Source: JAQIBY01 sp964615585 (GTDB taxonomy: Bacteria > Bacteroidota > Bacteroidia > Bacteroidales > ML635J-15). From it: a stretch of DNA of 38,867 bases. Positions within the stretch are counted from its first letter, which is position 1, and each line of letters begins with the position of its first letter. The stretch lies in assembly GCA_964615585.1 (NCBI GenBank), contig CAZTNS010000010.1:1-38867 (forward strand). Reading direction: 5' to 3'. Below are positions 31,664 through 38,867 of the stretch, piece by piece. The notes under the pieces were generated by a model. The model was not told where the DNA came from, searched no databases, and saw only the letters and a program-made list of their open reading frames with translations. A program made the position numbers and the translations under genes.

Positions 31664-31935
31664 AAACAATAATAACATATTTTGTTTTACCGGTGTTGAG
31701 CTTGTCTATGCTGCTCATCTTTATCCGGTTATTCAGAGGGCCGAGCCTGATAGATAAAGTAATTGCTCTCGATTTGCTGGTAATTGTCGGAATCGGGGCA
31801 TTCTCTGCATACGCTATCCTGTATGAGCAATTCATGATTATAGACGTATCCTTGATACTCGCCATGATTGCTTTTTTGAGTACAGTTGCTTTTACTTATT
31901 ACTACAAAAAAAATAAGAAGAATAAAAAACAATAA
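31654..31935 (+). CDS. mrpF: Na+/H+ antiporter subunit MrpF
   Basis: 93 residues with three membrane helices (about 6-24, 35-55, 61-82). The MnhF signature follows the first helix: LFRGPSLIDKVIALDLL, including the conserved Pro and Asp. The C-terminus is a short lysine/asparagine tail (KKNKKNKKQ), which should lie in the cytoplasm. It overlaps mrpE by 10 bases and precedes mrpG by five. Confidence 0.95.
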   Translation: MHLETIITYFVLPVLSLSMLLIFIRLFRGPSLIDKVIALDLLVIVGIGAFSAYAILYEQFMIIDVSLILAMIAFLSTVAFTYYYKKNKKNKKQ

Positions 31936-31940
31936 TCATT

Positions 31941-32309
31941 ATGATGACATTGACAGAATACCTTGTTTTATTTTTTCTCATCATCGGATCGTTATTTATC
32001 CTTGTTGCATCCATCGGCTTGCTTAAAATGCCTGATGTATATTTGCGTATGTCTGCTTCTACCATTGCCGGAACTTTTGGCGTTGCCTCCATGCTCGTTG
32101 GGGCAGCGATATATTTTGCAGATATCACCATTACATTGCATATAGCCGGGGTCATTGTCTTTTTAGTTCTTACTGTCCCCATTGGAGCTCATATGCTGGG
32201 AAAAAATGCCCATCTTATCGGATTGAAAATGTGGGATAAAACAGTGTGTGATGACCTTAAAGGTAAATTCAATGAAGAAACCAATACGTATGACGGTATA
32301 GAACAATAA
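31941..32309 (+). CDS. mrpG: Na+/H+ antiporter subunit MrpG
   Basis: 122 residues with three membrane helices (about 8-28, 40-62, 67-90). The MnhG signature is GLLKMPDVYLRMSAST near the first loop, and PIGAHMLGKNAHLIG follows the last helix. The soluble tail of about 25 residues is acidic. Two ATG codons stand in tandem at the start (MMTL); either could be used. It ends 17 bases before mrpA. Confidence 0.95.
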   Translation: MMTLTEYLVLFFLIIGSLFILVASIGLLKMPDVYLRMSASTIAGTFGVASMLVGAAIYFADITITLHIAGVIVFLVLTVPIGAHMLGKNAHLIGLKMWDKTVCDDLKGKFNEETNTYDGIEQ

Positions 32310-32326
32310 TTTTTAACAGAGAAATT

Positions 32327-34618
32327 ATGCTTTCAATAATAATCATCGGATTTGTAGCGGCAATAATAGCGCCTTTTGTTCATAAGCAATGGCCAAAAAT
32401 TTCCGGAGCGATACTTAGCTTCGTCCCAATATATATATTTGCTCATCTGTGTACTTTTATCCCGGCTGTTGCTCAGGGAGAGACTTTTTTATTGCAGCAT
32501 ACCTGGTTTCCTTCCATGGATGTCAATGTCAATTTTTTGATTGACGGCCTCAGCCTTACGTTTGCTTTTATCATCAGCGGCATTGGTGCTATTGTAGTCT
32601 ATTATGCAAGCGGCTACCTTGCCGGACATAAGAAGCTGGCAAGATTCTACGGTTATCTGCTTTTCTTTATGACCTCAATGCTTGGGGTGGTATTGTCTGA
32701 TAACATTTTTGCGCTTTTTATTTTCTGGGAACTAACCAGCATCAGCTCGTATTTACTCATTGGTTTTAATCATGAGGCTGAGCGTTCAAGATATGCTGCA
32801 TTGCAAGCACTGTTGGTTACCGGTGGTGGTGGCCTTGCTATGCTTGCCGGATTATTGATGATGGGGCATATTGGTGGCAGCTATTCTGTTTCTGAATTGT
32901 TCAACCAATCATCTGCCATTGTTGGTCACCATCTTTACATCCCCATTATTATTCTTATTTTACTTGGTGCATTTACCAAATCTGCACAATGGCCTTTCCA
33001 TTTTTGGTTACCCAATGCCATGGAAGCCCCGACACCGGTGAGTGCTTACCTGCATTCTGCTACCATGGTGAAAGCTGGTGTGTTTCTTATTGCACGATTT
33101 ACACCTGTATTAGCAGGCCCGGAAATATGGCATATCATCCTTATTAGCTTCGGGGGACTTACCATGCTAATGAGTGCGGCGATGGCAGTAGGACAAAATG
33201 ATTTGAAAAGAATTTTGGCCTATACCACCGTCAGTGCCCTGGGGATTATGGTATTTTTGCTAGGCATGGGCGGAGCTTACGCCATTACAGGTGCCATTAC
33301 TTTTCTGGTGGTGCACTCCCTGTATAAAGGCGGTCTGTTTCTTGTGGCAGGTGCCATCGATCATGAAACCGGTACCCGGGACATCAGAAAATTATCAGGC
33401 TTAAGAAAATACCTGCCTTTTATTACCATTGGTGCTGTTTTGGCAGCATTCTCCTACGCAGGACTCCCGCCGTTTTTAGGTTTCATTGCCAAAGAACTGA
33501 TATATGAATCCACTGCGCATTTTGTTATTAATCCTGTGTTTTTAACCAGCCTTGCTGTCCTTACCAACATGTTTCTTGTGGCAACAGCCATTATGGTGGG
33601 TATTAAACCTTTTTTCGGTAAATTTACCGAAACCCCCAAACATCCGCATAAGTCTCCGTTTTCATTGTGGGTTGGTCCCGTTTTGCTGGGATTGCTGGGA
33701 CTTATATTCAGCGTTTTGCCTTTTCTGATAGATAACATTATCGGTCAGAGTGTTCTGGCCATAAGTCATGATCTTGGTGTTCACCTTTCTTTATGGCATG
33801 GCTTCAGTCCCATTCTTCTGTTAAGTTTGATTACGCTCCTGGGAGGTATCGGGGTGTATTCGCTTACCGGGTTCATTAAAAAACATGAATCACTGTTTAA
33901 TACCCTTGATAAGTTTGGCCCCGAAGCTTTTTATAATGTTTTATTGAAAGGGCTTGTTTCTTTTTCTGAGAAACAAACCAGGTTTTTCCAAAGTGGCAGC
34001 CTGAAAAATTATGTATATTACATTCTCAGCTTTTTTATTGGCATCATTTTATTTACCATGCTTAAGAATCAGTTGCTCGGATTTATCAGCGTGGAATTTT
34101 CGGATATTTATTTCTATGAATTGCTCATCGTGGTTATCATGTTGCTGGCTGTCATCCTGGCCATTGTCTCGAAATATGTTATGGGGTCTGTGGCCGCGTT
34201 GGGTATTGTTGGTTTTGGCATTGCCCTTCTGTTTGCCTTTTTAAGTGCCCCTGATCTGGCGCTTACCCAGTTTTCGATCGAAACATTGACTGTCATTCTG
34301 CTTGTATTGGTGGTTTATAAAGTGCCTAAGATAAAAAGTGTGTCCTCATCAGGTGTGAAAACCAGGGATGCATTGATATCTGTACTCGCTGGGACAACGA
34401 TAACAGCTGTGGTATTGATCGTGCTTAATAACCCCGCGGAAACCAAAATAAGCAGTTATTTCCTCGAAAATTCTTATATCATGGCTCACGGGCGCAATAT
34501 TGTCAATGTCATTTTGGTGGATTTCAGGGCATTGGATACCATGGGAGAAATTACAGTGCTGTCCCTGGCTGCCATTGGTGTCTATACCCTTTTGAAATTC
34601 AGACACCGGAAAGCTTGA
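32327..34618 (+). CDS. mrpA: Na+/H+ antiporter subunit MrpA
   Basis: 763 residues, normal for the large subunit. The N-terminal two thirds is NuoL-like: the Glu helix is LFIFWELTSISSYLLIGF, the Lys is in YLHSATMVKAGVFLIAR, and GLPPFLGFIAKEL comes late. The C-terminal part holds the DUF4040/MbhD-like region (LSAPDLALTQFSIETLTV) and an MbhE-like end (NIVNVILVDFRALDTMGEIT). With MrpD it makes the ion paths of the antiporter. In most Mrp operons mrpA comes first; here it is last, after mrpG. No clear terminator follows within 80 bases. Confidence 0.96.
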   Translation: MLSIIIIGFVAAIIAPFVHKQWPKISGAILSFVPIYIFAHLCTFIPAVAQGETFLLQHTWFPSMDVNVNFLIDGLSLTFAFIISGIGAIVVYYASGYLAGHKKLARFYGYLLFFMTSMLGVVLSDNIFALFIFWELTSISSYLLIGFNHEAERSRYAALQALLVTGGGGLAMLAGLLMMGHIGGSYSVSELFNQSSAIVGHHLYIPIIILILLGAFTKSAQWPFHFWLPNAMEAPTPVSAYLHSATMVKAGVFLIARFTPVLAGPEIWHIILISFGGLTMLMSAAMAVGQNDLKRILAYTTVSALGIMVFLLGMGGAYAITGAITFLVVHSLYKGGLFLVAGAIDHETGTRDIRKLSGLRKYLPFITIGAVLAAFSYAGLPPFLGFIAKELIYESTAHFVINPVFLTSLAVLTNMFLVATAIMVGIKPFFGKFTETPKHPHKSPFSLWVGPVLLGLLGLIFSVLPFLIDNIIGQSVLAISHDLGVHLSLWHGFSPILLLSLITLLGGIGVYSLTGFIKKHESLFNTLDKFGPEAFYNVLLKGLVSFSEKQTRFFQSGSLKNYVYYILSFFIGIILFTMLKNQLLGFISVEFSDIYFYELLIVVIMLLAVILAIVSKYVMGSVAALGIVGFGIALLFAFLSAPDLALTQFSIETLTVILLVLVVYKVPKIKSVSSSGVKTRDALISVLAGTTITAVVLIVLNNPAETKISSYFLENSYIMAHGRNIVNVILVDFRALDTMGEITVLSLAAIGVYTLLKFRHRKA

Positions 34619-34698
34619 TTGGTTACCGTAGAAAATCGACTCAGACACTGTAGATAAAGCATTTGTGACTTGCTTTTAGAATGCTTGATTGCATACCC

Positions 34699-34940
34699 TT
34701 CCTGTTTTGTGCAGCACCTATACACACCAAAAAAACTTTTTGATAATCAATGTTTTATGCTTTAAAAACTTGGGATTTGGGTGACCCGTCTTTTAAATTT
34801 TAATATTTTATCAGTACTATTCCTGTTTTGTGCACCACATTGATGTTTCCAAAAATTGACTCTGATAATCAAAATGTTATCCTTTAAAATATTTTAATTT
34901 GGGTGACCCGGCTTTTTAAATTGAGTATTCCATCAAAATA
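34699..34940. repeat. Imperfect tandem repeat, two copies of about 121 bp
   Basis: Copy 1 (34699-34819) and copy 2 (34820-34940) share TTCCTGTTTTGTGCA at their starts, TGATAATCAA in the middle, a near-palindromic TTTGGGTGACCCG (34776-34788 and 34898-34910) and a T/A-rich end ending in ATCA. Neither codes for a convincing protein. Followed within a few bases by the inverted-repeat element. Confidence 0.8.
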
Positions 34941-34945
34941 TTACC

Positions 34946-35096
34946 CCTTCTTTCTTTCCTACCATGAAAGAAAGAAGCAAAGAAAATCACCGCCAAATCC
35001 ATTTTTTCTGTGGGTTCCCCAAAGCATTTCCTTCCGGAATCCCGAGATCTATTCAGCCGGGATTCCCGCTATTTCCAGGGCAGGAAAGAAAGAAGG
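34946..35096. mobile_element. MITE-like 151-bp element with perfect 15-bp terminal inverted repeats
   Basis: CCTTCTTTCTTTCCT (34946-34960) and its exact complement (35082-35096) bound 151 bases without a coding frame. Inside are two further inverted repeats: a 12-bp hairpin at the left end (34947-34958 with 34966-34977, seven-base loop) and a 9-bp pair GGAATCCCG/CGGGATTCC (35036-35044, 35058-35066). No target-site duplication is evident. It abuts the 3' end of a pseudogene. Inverted ends and lack of genes suggest a non-autonomous mobile element or a REP-like repeat; no related copy is visible elsewhere in this window. Confidence 0.55.
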
Positions 35097-35337
35097 ACAG
35101 GCGTATCCAGCTACCTCCATCTTAATAATAATATCCAGGATCGTTGTTGGTTTGGTAAACCAGTAAACTGGTGGCAGGTGTATCAATGCCATCCCGTTAT
35201 GCCTGAGTCATGCGGGGAATAAGCATGCCTGCAGATGTGGATTTCACATCCAGCATGGCGGATACATCGGCATCAGCACCATCTTGATTGATCGCTACTC
35301 CCTGGGAAAATCCAAGGACAGGAAACATCATAAGCAT
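35095..35337 (-). pseudogene. Truncated copy of the fibre-like protein's N-terminus
   Basis: Starting at the ATG at 35337 the frame gives a short hydrophobic leader and then GVAINQDGADADVSAML and DVKSTSAGMLIPRMTQA. These parallel GVAINEDGSNADASSML and DVKSTSAGMLIPRMTAT in the neighbouring gene. A TAA (35197-35199) replaces the expected Gln codon. The same frame then continues with homology, RDGIDTPATSLLVYQTNND against RDEITNPAKGLVVFVTSDN, to a second TAA (35122-35124) in place of Tyr, and on through DGGSWIRLS until it meets the inverted-repeat element. So it is a tandem paralogue lying 22 bases downstream of the intact gene, with two nonsense codons, cut off by or degraded up to the element. 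Confidence 0.85.
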
Positions 35338-35359
35338 AATGATTAGATTTTACATATGC

Positions 35360-36747
35360 TCATTTTTTCTGAACTTTTATTTCAAGAGATTTTGTTTTTA
35401 CACGTGCCATGGCCTGCCAATCAAAGCTCCCGGATGTTGGCTCATTACAGTTTACCATAAACCCTTCCTGAGTTTTTTCACTGATGTAATAATGAACATC
35501 ACTGTCTCCAATCGCAGTAACTGTAATAACAGGAACACCATTTCCCAATCTTTTCTTAAACTCATCCTGGAAATCTACCCAAAGTGAATTCCCATTCATT
35601 TTTTCAGAACCAAAATCAGTGATATTGATCTTTCGCTTTAAATCTCCATTGCTTTTACCTATTTCTGAATTCTGAAGTTGAGGGTCGCCTCCTTTTGACG
35701 AACTCACATAAAGCCCGTCTTTAAAATTCATTGTTGTATAATATACATTATTAACTGTTCCATCCCAAGTATCAACCCAAATGTCTTCCACTACTGTAAC
35801 AGAAGCAGATTCAACACCCTGAGTCCCATCACCCGCATAATAGTTATTGGCCTGCAGGCCTCCGTCCACTTCAAGCGTTTTTGAAGGGGAAGTTGTGCCA
35901 ATGCCGACTTTTTCATCGACATACAAATTGTTTTGGAAATAACCGGAACCGGTAGCACCAAAATCACCATTGGCTCCAAAGGCATAAGTGTCTGTTCCAT
36001 CAGCTCTGATCCTTAAGGCATCATCACTAAATATGCTAAAAAAGTTACTTGACGGGCTGATCAGCCAATCTGTTTCATCTCCAAAGCCAGGCCGATTCAT
36101 GGTAATAAACCCAAAATCAGATTTTTCAATATGAAAAGTACCATCAACCAATTCAAGTTTGTTGCCTGGGCTGTTTGTTCCAATCCCCACATTACCTGAA
36201 TTTCCGTTGTAAATATCACCCCCTGATTCTTTCCAGGTGCTGTTTAGTGTATTGCCATCCCATGACAGGCCATCACCTGCCGTGAAAAGATCGCTGCCTG
36301 AACCGGTGCTGACATTCCCTGAAGCATCAACCTGTAAAAACCCATCAGAAAAATTGGCAAAACAGATGCTTCCTGTGGTGTGGAGTTGGGCAGCAGGGGA
36401 GGTTGTTCCGATGCCAACATTGCCATTATCATCAAATCTAATCTGCTCGTTAAACCCATCCCCCTCGGTATAAGTATAGAATGTTAATGCCCCTGGTTCA
36501 CCGTCTCTTTTACTTATATGCCAACCACCAAAATGGGCACCACTTCGTAAGTCAAGCTCGGCAGGATTGTCATTTTTACTGTGAATTAAAAGTTGCGCTC
36601 TGGTACTCGTTCTCCAGCCTGTCGGGGTTAATCGTATTATCCCGTTAGTTGTTTCAAATCGTCCCTCACCGGTTGTGTGCAACTCTGCATCAGGGCTGTT
36701 TGTTCCAATCCCCACATTACCTGAATTTCCGTTGTAAATATCATCCC
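35360..36747 (-). CDS. Fibre-like exported protein, C-terminal part (interrupted by scaffold gap)
   Basis: Downstream part of the gene whose 5' part is 36848-38658; the 100-N filler shifts the frame, so the two appear separate. The readable frame runs from the gap to the stop at 35360 (about 460 residues). It contains VGIGTxSPxxxLxxxG repeats, as in tail-fibre-like and surface proteins of Bacteroidota. A second copy of the unit FANFSDGFLQVD to GNSGNVGIGTNSP follows, and then a final domain of about 150 residues beginning near SVTVVEDIWVDTWDG and ending SLEIKVQKK. There is no T9SS tail and no S74 peptidase motif. Function unknown; probably a repetitive surface or secreted structure. Confidence 0.8.
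36170..36395 (-). repeat. Intragenic repeat unit, second copy (first copy 36848-37073)
   Basis: About 226 bases encoding LHTTGSI, FANFSDGFLQVD, FTAGDGLSW and GNSGNVGIGTNSP occur here and at 36848-37073 with few differences. The first copy ends exactly at the scaffold gap, which explains the assembly break. Confidence 0.85.
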
Positions 36748-36847
36748 NNNNNNNNNNNNNNNNNNNNNNNNNNNNNNNNNNNNNNNNNNNNNNNNNNNNN
36801 NNNNNNNNNNNNNNNNNNNNNNNNNNNNNNNNNNNNNNNNNNNNNNN
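36748..36847. other. Scaffold gap (100 N) at an internal repeat
   Basis: Exactly 100 N, the usual placeholder for unknown length. The 56 bases on each side are identical (36692-36747 and 36848-36903), and a near-identical third copy is at about 36169-36225, so the assembler stopped at a repeat. The true length, and possibly the number of repeat units, is unknown. Confidence 0.97.
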
Positions 36848-38658
36848 GGGCTGTTTGTTCCAATCCCCACATTACCTGAATTTCCGTTGTAAATATCATC
36901 CCCTGATTCTTTCCAGATGCTGTTTAGTGTGCTTCCACTCCATGAGAGGCCATCACCGGCTGTGAAGAGATCACTTCCTGAACCGGTGCTGACATTTCCT
37001 GATCCGTCAACTTGTAAAAATCCATCAGAAAAATTGGCAAAACGGATGCTGCCTGTGGTGTGGAGTTGGGCACCGGGAGAATTTGTTCCAATACCTACAT
37101 CACCACCACCGTTAGCTATGGACACATTTCCTGATGAATAAAAATTAATGCCTACACGTCCGGTAGTTCCATGGCCTTCAAGCATCAGGTATTCATTTGA
37201 TGGCCCAGCCTGTATCGAAGCAACCCCTCCGGATGCATAGCGGTCAACGACAATGGCTGTTCCATCATGCGATGAGGCATCAACATGCAAAGGGGAGGAG
37301 GGAGAGGTGGTTCCAATGCCGAGATTACCGGAAGGATAAGAGCCCCCATGTCCGGTATAAATGTCATCACCACTTACTTCCCAGTCCTGATCATCAACAG
37401 AAGAGAGGTCAACTGAGGTGGATGCCCCGTTTTCTATATCTATCTGAAGTGTATTTCCTGTTAGTGATGCTCCGGTTAGGTTTTGATCATCCGTACCTGA
37501 ATTATCCAGGCTTGAAAGATCAACAGTTTCATTAGAACCGTTTTCAATGCCAATTGTTAAGTCCGTACCAGAAAGTCCGGAGCCGGAAATGTTCTGATCA
37601 TCTGTTCCAGTCTCATCGTTTGCAATTACCCAACCTCTGTTTACGGCATCATCATCGGAGTCCGGGTCAGCCAGGTTTTCAATGCGATAAGCACCCATGT
37701 CAATCTGTGACATCACATCTATCTGGTGCGTGCTTTGATGAAATTGCATATGCGTGAAAGGAGTTCCTCCCATATTCATGGTGTTTATCTGAAGGTAATT
37801 GCCATCGCCGCTTCCACTTCCTAGATACTTAATATTATAGCCATTTAGTGAGCTTTGCATATTGTATCCCATATAAAAATTTAATTCATCACTTCCCCCT
37901 GCTGCTTCTATTTCAAAAGAAGTTTGATCCGTACCATACACATGTAATTTGCTGGCAGGGCTGGAAGTCCCAATACCGATCTTGTCTTCCGAGCCATCTG
38001 TGAACAACAGGTGCGTATCACTTCCGCCTTCCACCCGGAAATCAGTCTGAGTACCGCATTCATTTATGGCCACTTCTTCGTCACTGTATTGTACGTCAAT
38101 CATGTTTCTTCCGCCTGTTTCCAGTTGCCAGCGGTCGGGCGTGAAGTACATAAATGTATTGGCATCGCCTGTGTGCCTGATATAAGACTCAAATCCGGCT
38201 TCTCCGTTCACATCCAGGCTGTAGGATGGATTATCGGTGTTGATTCCGAGGCGGTTGTTGCTGTTATCCCAGAATAGGTTGCTGTTCCCGGCAAATGCTC
38301 CTGAATTGTTAAACTGTACAGCTCCGCTGCTTCCTCCGGGTGTTGCCGTGTTTCCTTCATTGGTGATTTTCTTCCAGTCGGGTGTATCGGTGGTTCCGGC
38401 ATTATAGTAAAAAGCGTTATCTGAAGTTACAAATACCACAAGCCCTTTGGCGGGATTAGTGATCTCATCGCGTTGTGTTGCCGTCATCCGTGGAATAAGC
38501 ATGCCTGCCGATGTGGACTTTACATCCAGCATGGAAGAGGCATCGGCATTTGAGCCATCTTCGTTAATGGCCACACCCTGGGCTAAAATATTATTACTGG
38601 CAGTAACAGCAATAATGACTAAGCCTAAAATAAAGATTATTATAGTTTTAACCTGCAT
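36848..38658 (-). CDS. Fibre-like exported protein, N-terminal part (interrupted by scaffold gap)
   Basis: About 603 residues from the ATG at 38658 to the gap. Signal peptide (about 1-27, ending NILAQ), then the N-terminal region typical of this Bacteroidota group (SSMLDVKSTSAGMLIPRM; GLVVFVTSDNAFYYNAG). After that come several GIGTxSPxxxLHV units, a pair of QNLTGASLTGNTLQIDIENG-type segments with SSLDNSGTDDQN, and the first copy of the FANFSDGFLQVD repeat unit at the gap edge. With the part at 35360-36747 it makes one gene of about 1060 or more residues. The domain style is shared with phage tail fibres, but no phage genes are nearby. Probable promoter box at 38702-38709. Confidence 0.85.
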
Positions 38659-38701
38659 GAAAAAAGAACAGCTAATAAGACTTAATCTTCATACTATAAT
38701 T

Positions 38702-38709
38702 CAAAAATA
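38702..38709 (-). promoter_or_regulatory. Putative -7 box for the fibre-like protein gene
   Basis: On the reverse strand TATTTTTG matches TAnnTTTG, 43 bases upstream of the ATG at 38658. No -33 TTTG was found. Nothing else was recognised in 38659-38867. Confidence 0.45.
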
Positions 38710-38867
38710 AAGAAAAAGATACCAATGGAATTATTCTATAAAAGATTAAAATAACTTTAACATAGTAAGATCGTGCATACAATTCACTTTCTTAGATTTT
38801 GGTTTCGGTTGAGGATTTTTATCTTTTATGACGCCGGACAGCCTTAACTTGGGATTTTCTGCCAAAA

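Noticed and set aside
34903..35222. Forward open frames of 87 and 70 codons across the inverted-repeat element
   Set aside because: They run through inverted repeats and antisense to a pseudogene; composition is not protein-like.
35360..38658. Prophage tail-fibre locus
   Set aside because: The GIGTxSP repeats are shared by phage fibres and Bacteroidota exported proteins; the gene has a signal peptide and no phage genes are nearby.

Overview
The window is a piece of a draft Bacteroidota chromosome. The evidence is type IX secretion (T9SS) C-terminal signals of both the Por and the gliding type, SprB repeats, PorP/SprF and PorE-like proteins, a lipoprotein with an acidic run after its cysteine, and AT-rich intergenic DNA with TAnnTTTG promoter boxes. 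A Bacteroidales-like marine or sediment organism is my guess, not something the sequence proves. No rRNA, tRNA, CRISPR array or transposase gene was seen. A run of 100 N marks a scaffold gap at 36748-36847.

Layout. 1-3.2 kb holds a reverse-strand lipoprotein and a stand-alone EF-G paralogue. 3.2-11.2 kb is one giant reverse-strand gene for a T9SS cargo: three beta-rich modules, a PKD domain, ten Ig-like repeats, a seven-blade RCC1 propeller that appears to sit inside an Ig-like domain, and a type A sorting signal. Divergent from it, 11.4-21.1 kb is a tight five-gene operon: a small exported protein, two SprB-repeat proteins with type B (gliding-type) signals, a PorP/SprF outer-membrane protein and a PorE-like periplasmic protein. 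The last has a SPOR domain embedded in its OmpA domain. This is the most interesting part of the window: it reads as a self-contained surface-adhesin module with its own T9SS attachment partners.

21.2-27.9 kb is housekeeping: a CNNM/CBS membrane protein, RpiB, KdsB, a GT4 glycosyltransferase, RNase HII, a YggS-family PLP protein, an EF-hand lipoprotein and a lipid-anchored Mn-type superoxide dismutase. 28.4-34.6 kb is a complete Mrp Na+/H+ antiporter operon in the order B-C-D-E-F-G-A, with a long leader that contains a 43-codon ORF. 34.7-35.3 kb is a decayed patch: a two-copy tandem repeat, a 151-bp element with perfect 15-bp inverted ends, and a pseudogene of the neighbouring gene. 35.4-38.7 kb is one reverse-strand exported fibre-like protein gene, split by the scaffold gap at an internal repeat.

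Start codons were re-chosen where the longest frame begins at TTG or GTG, or extends far beyond the family's usual N-terminus.
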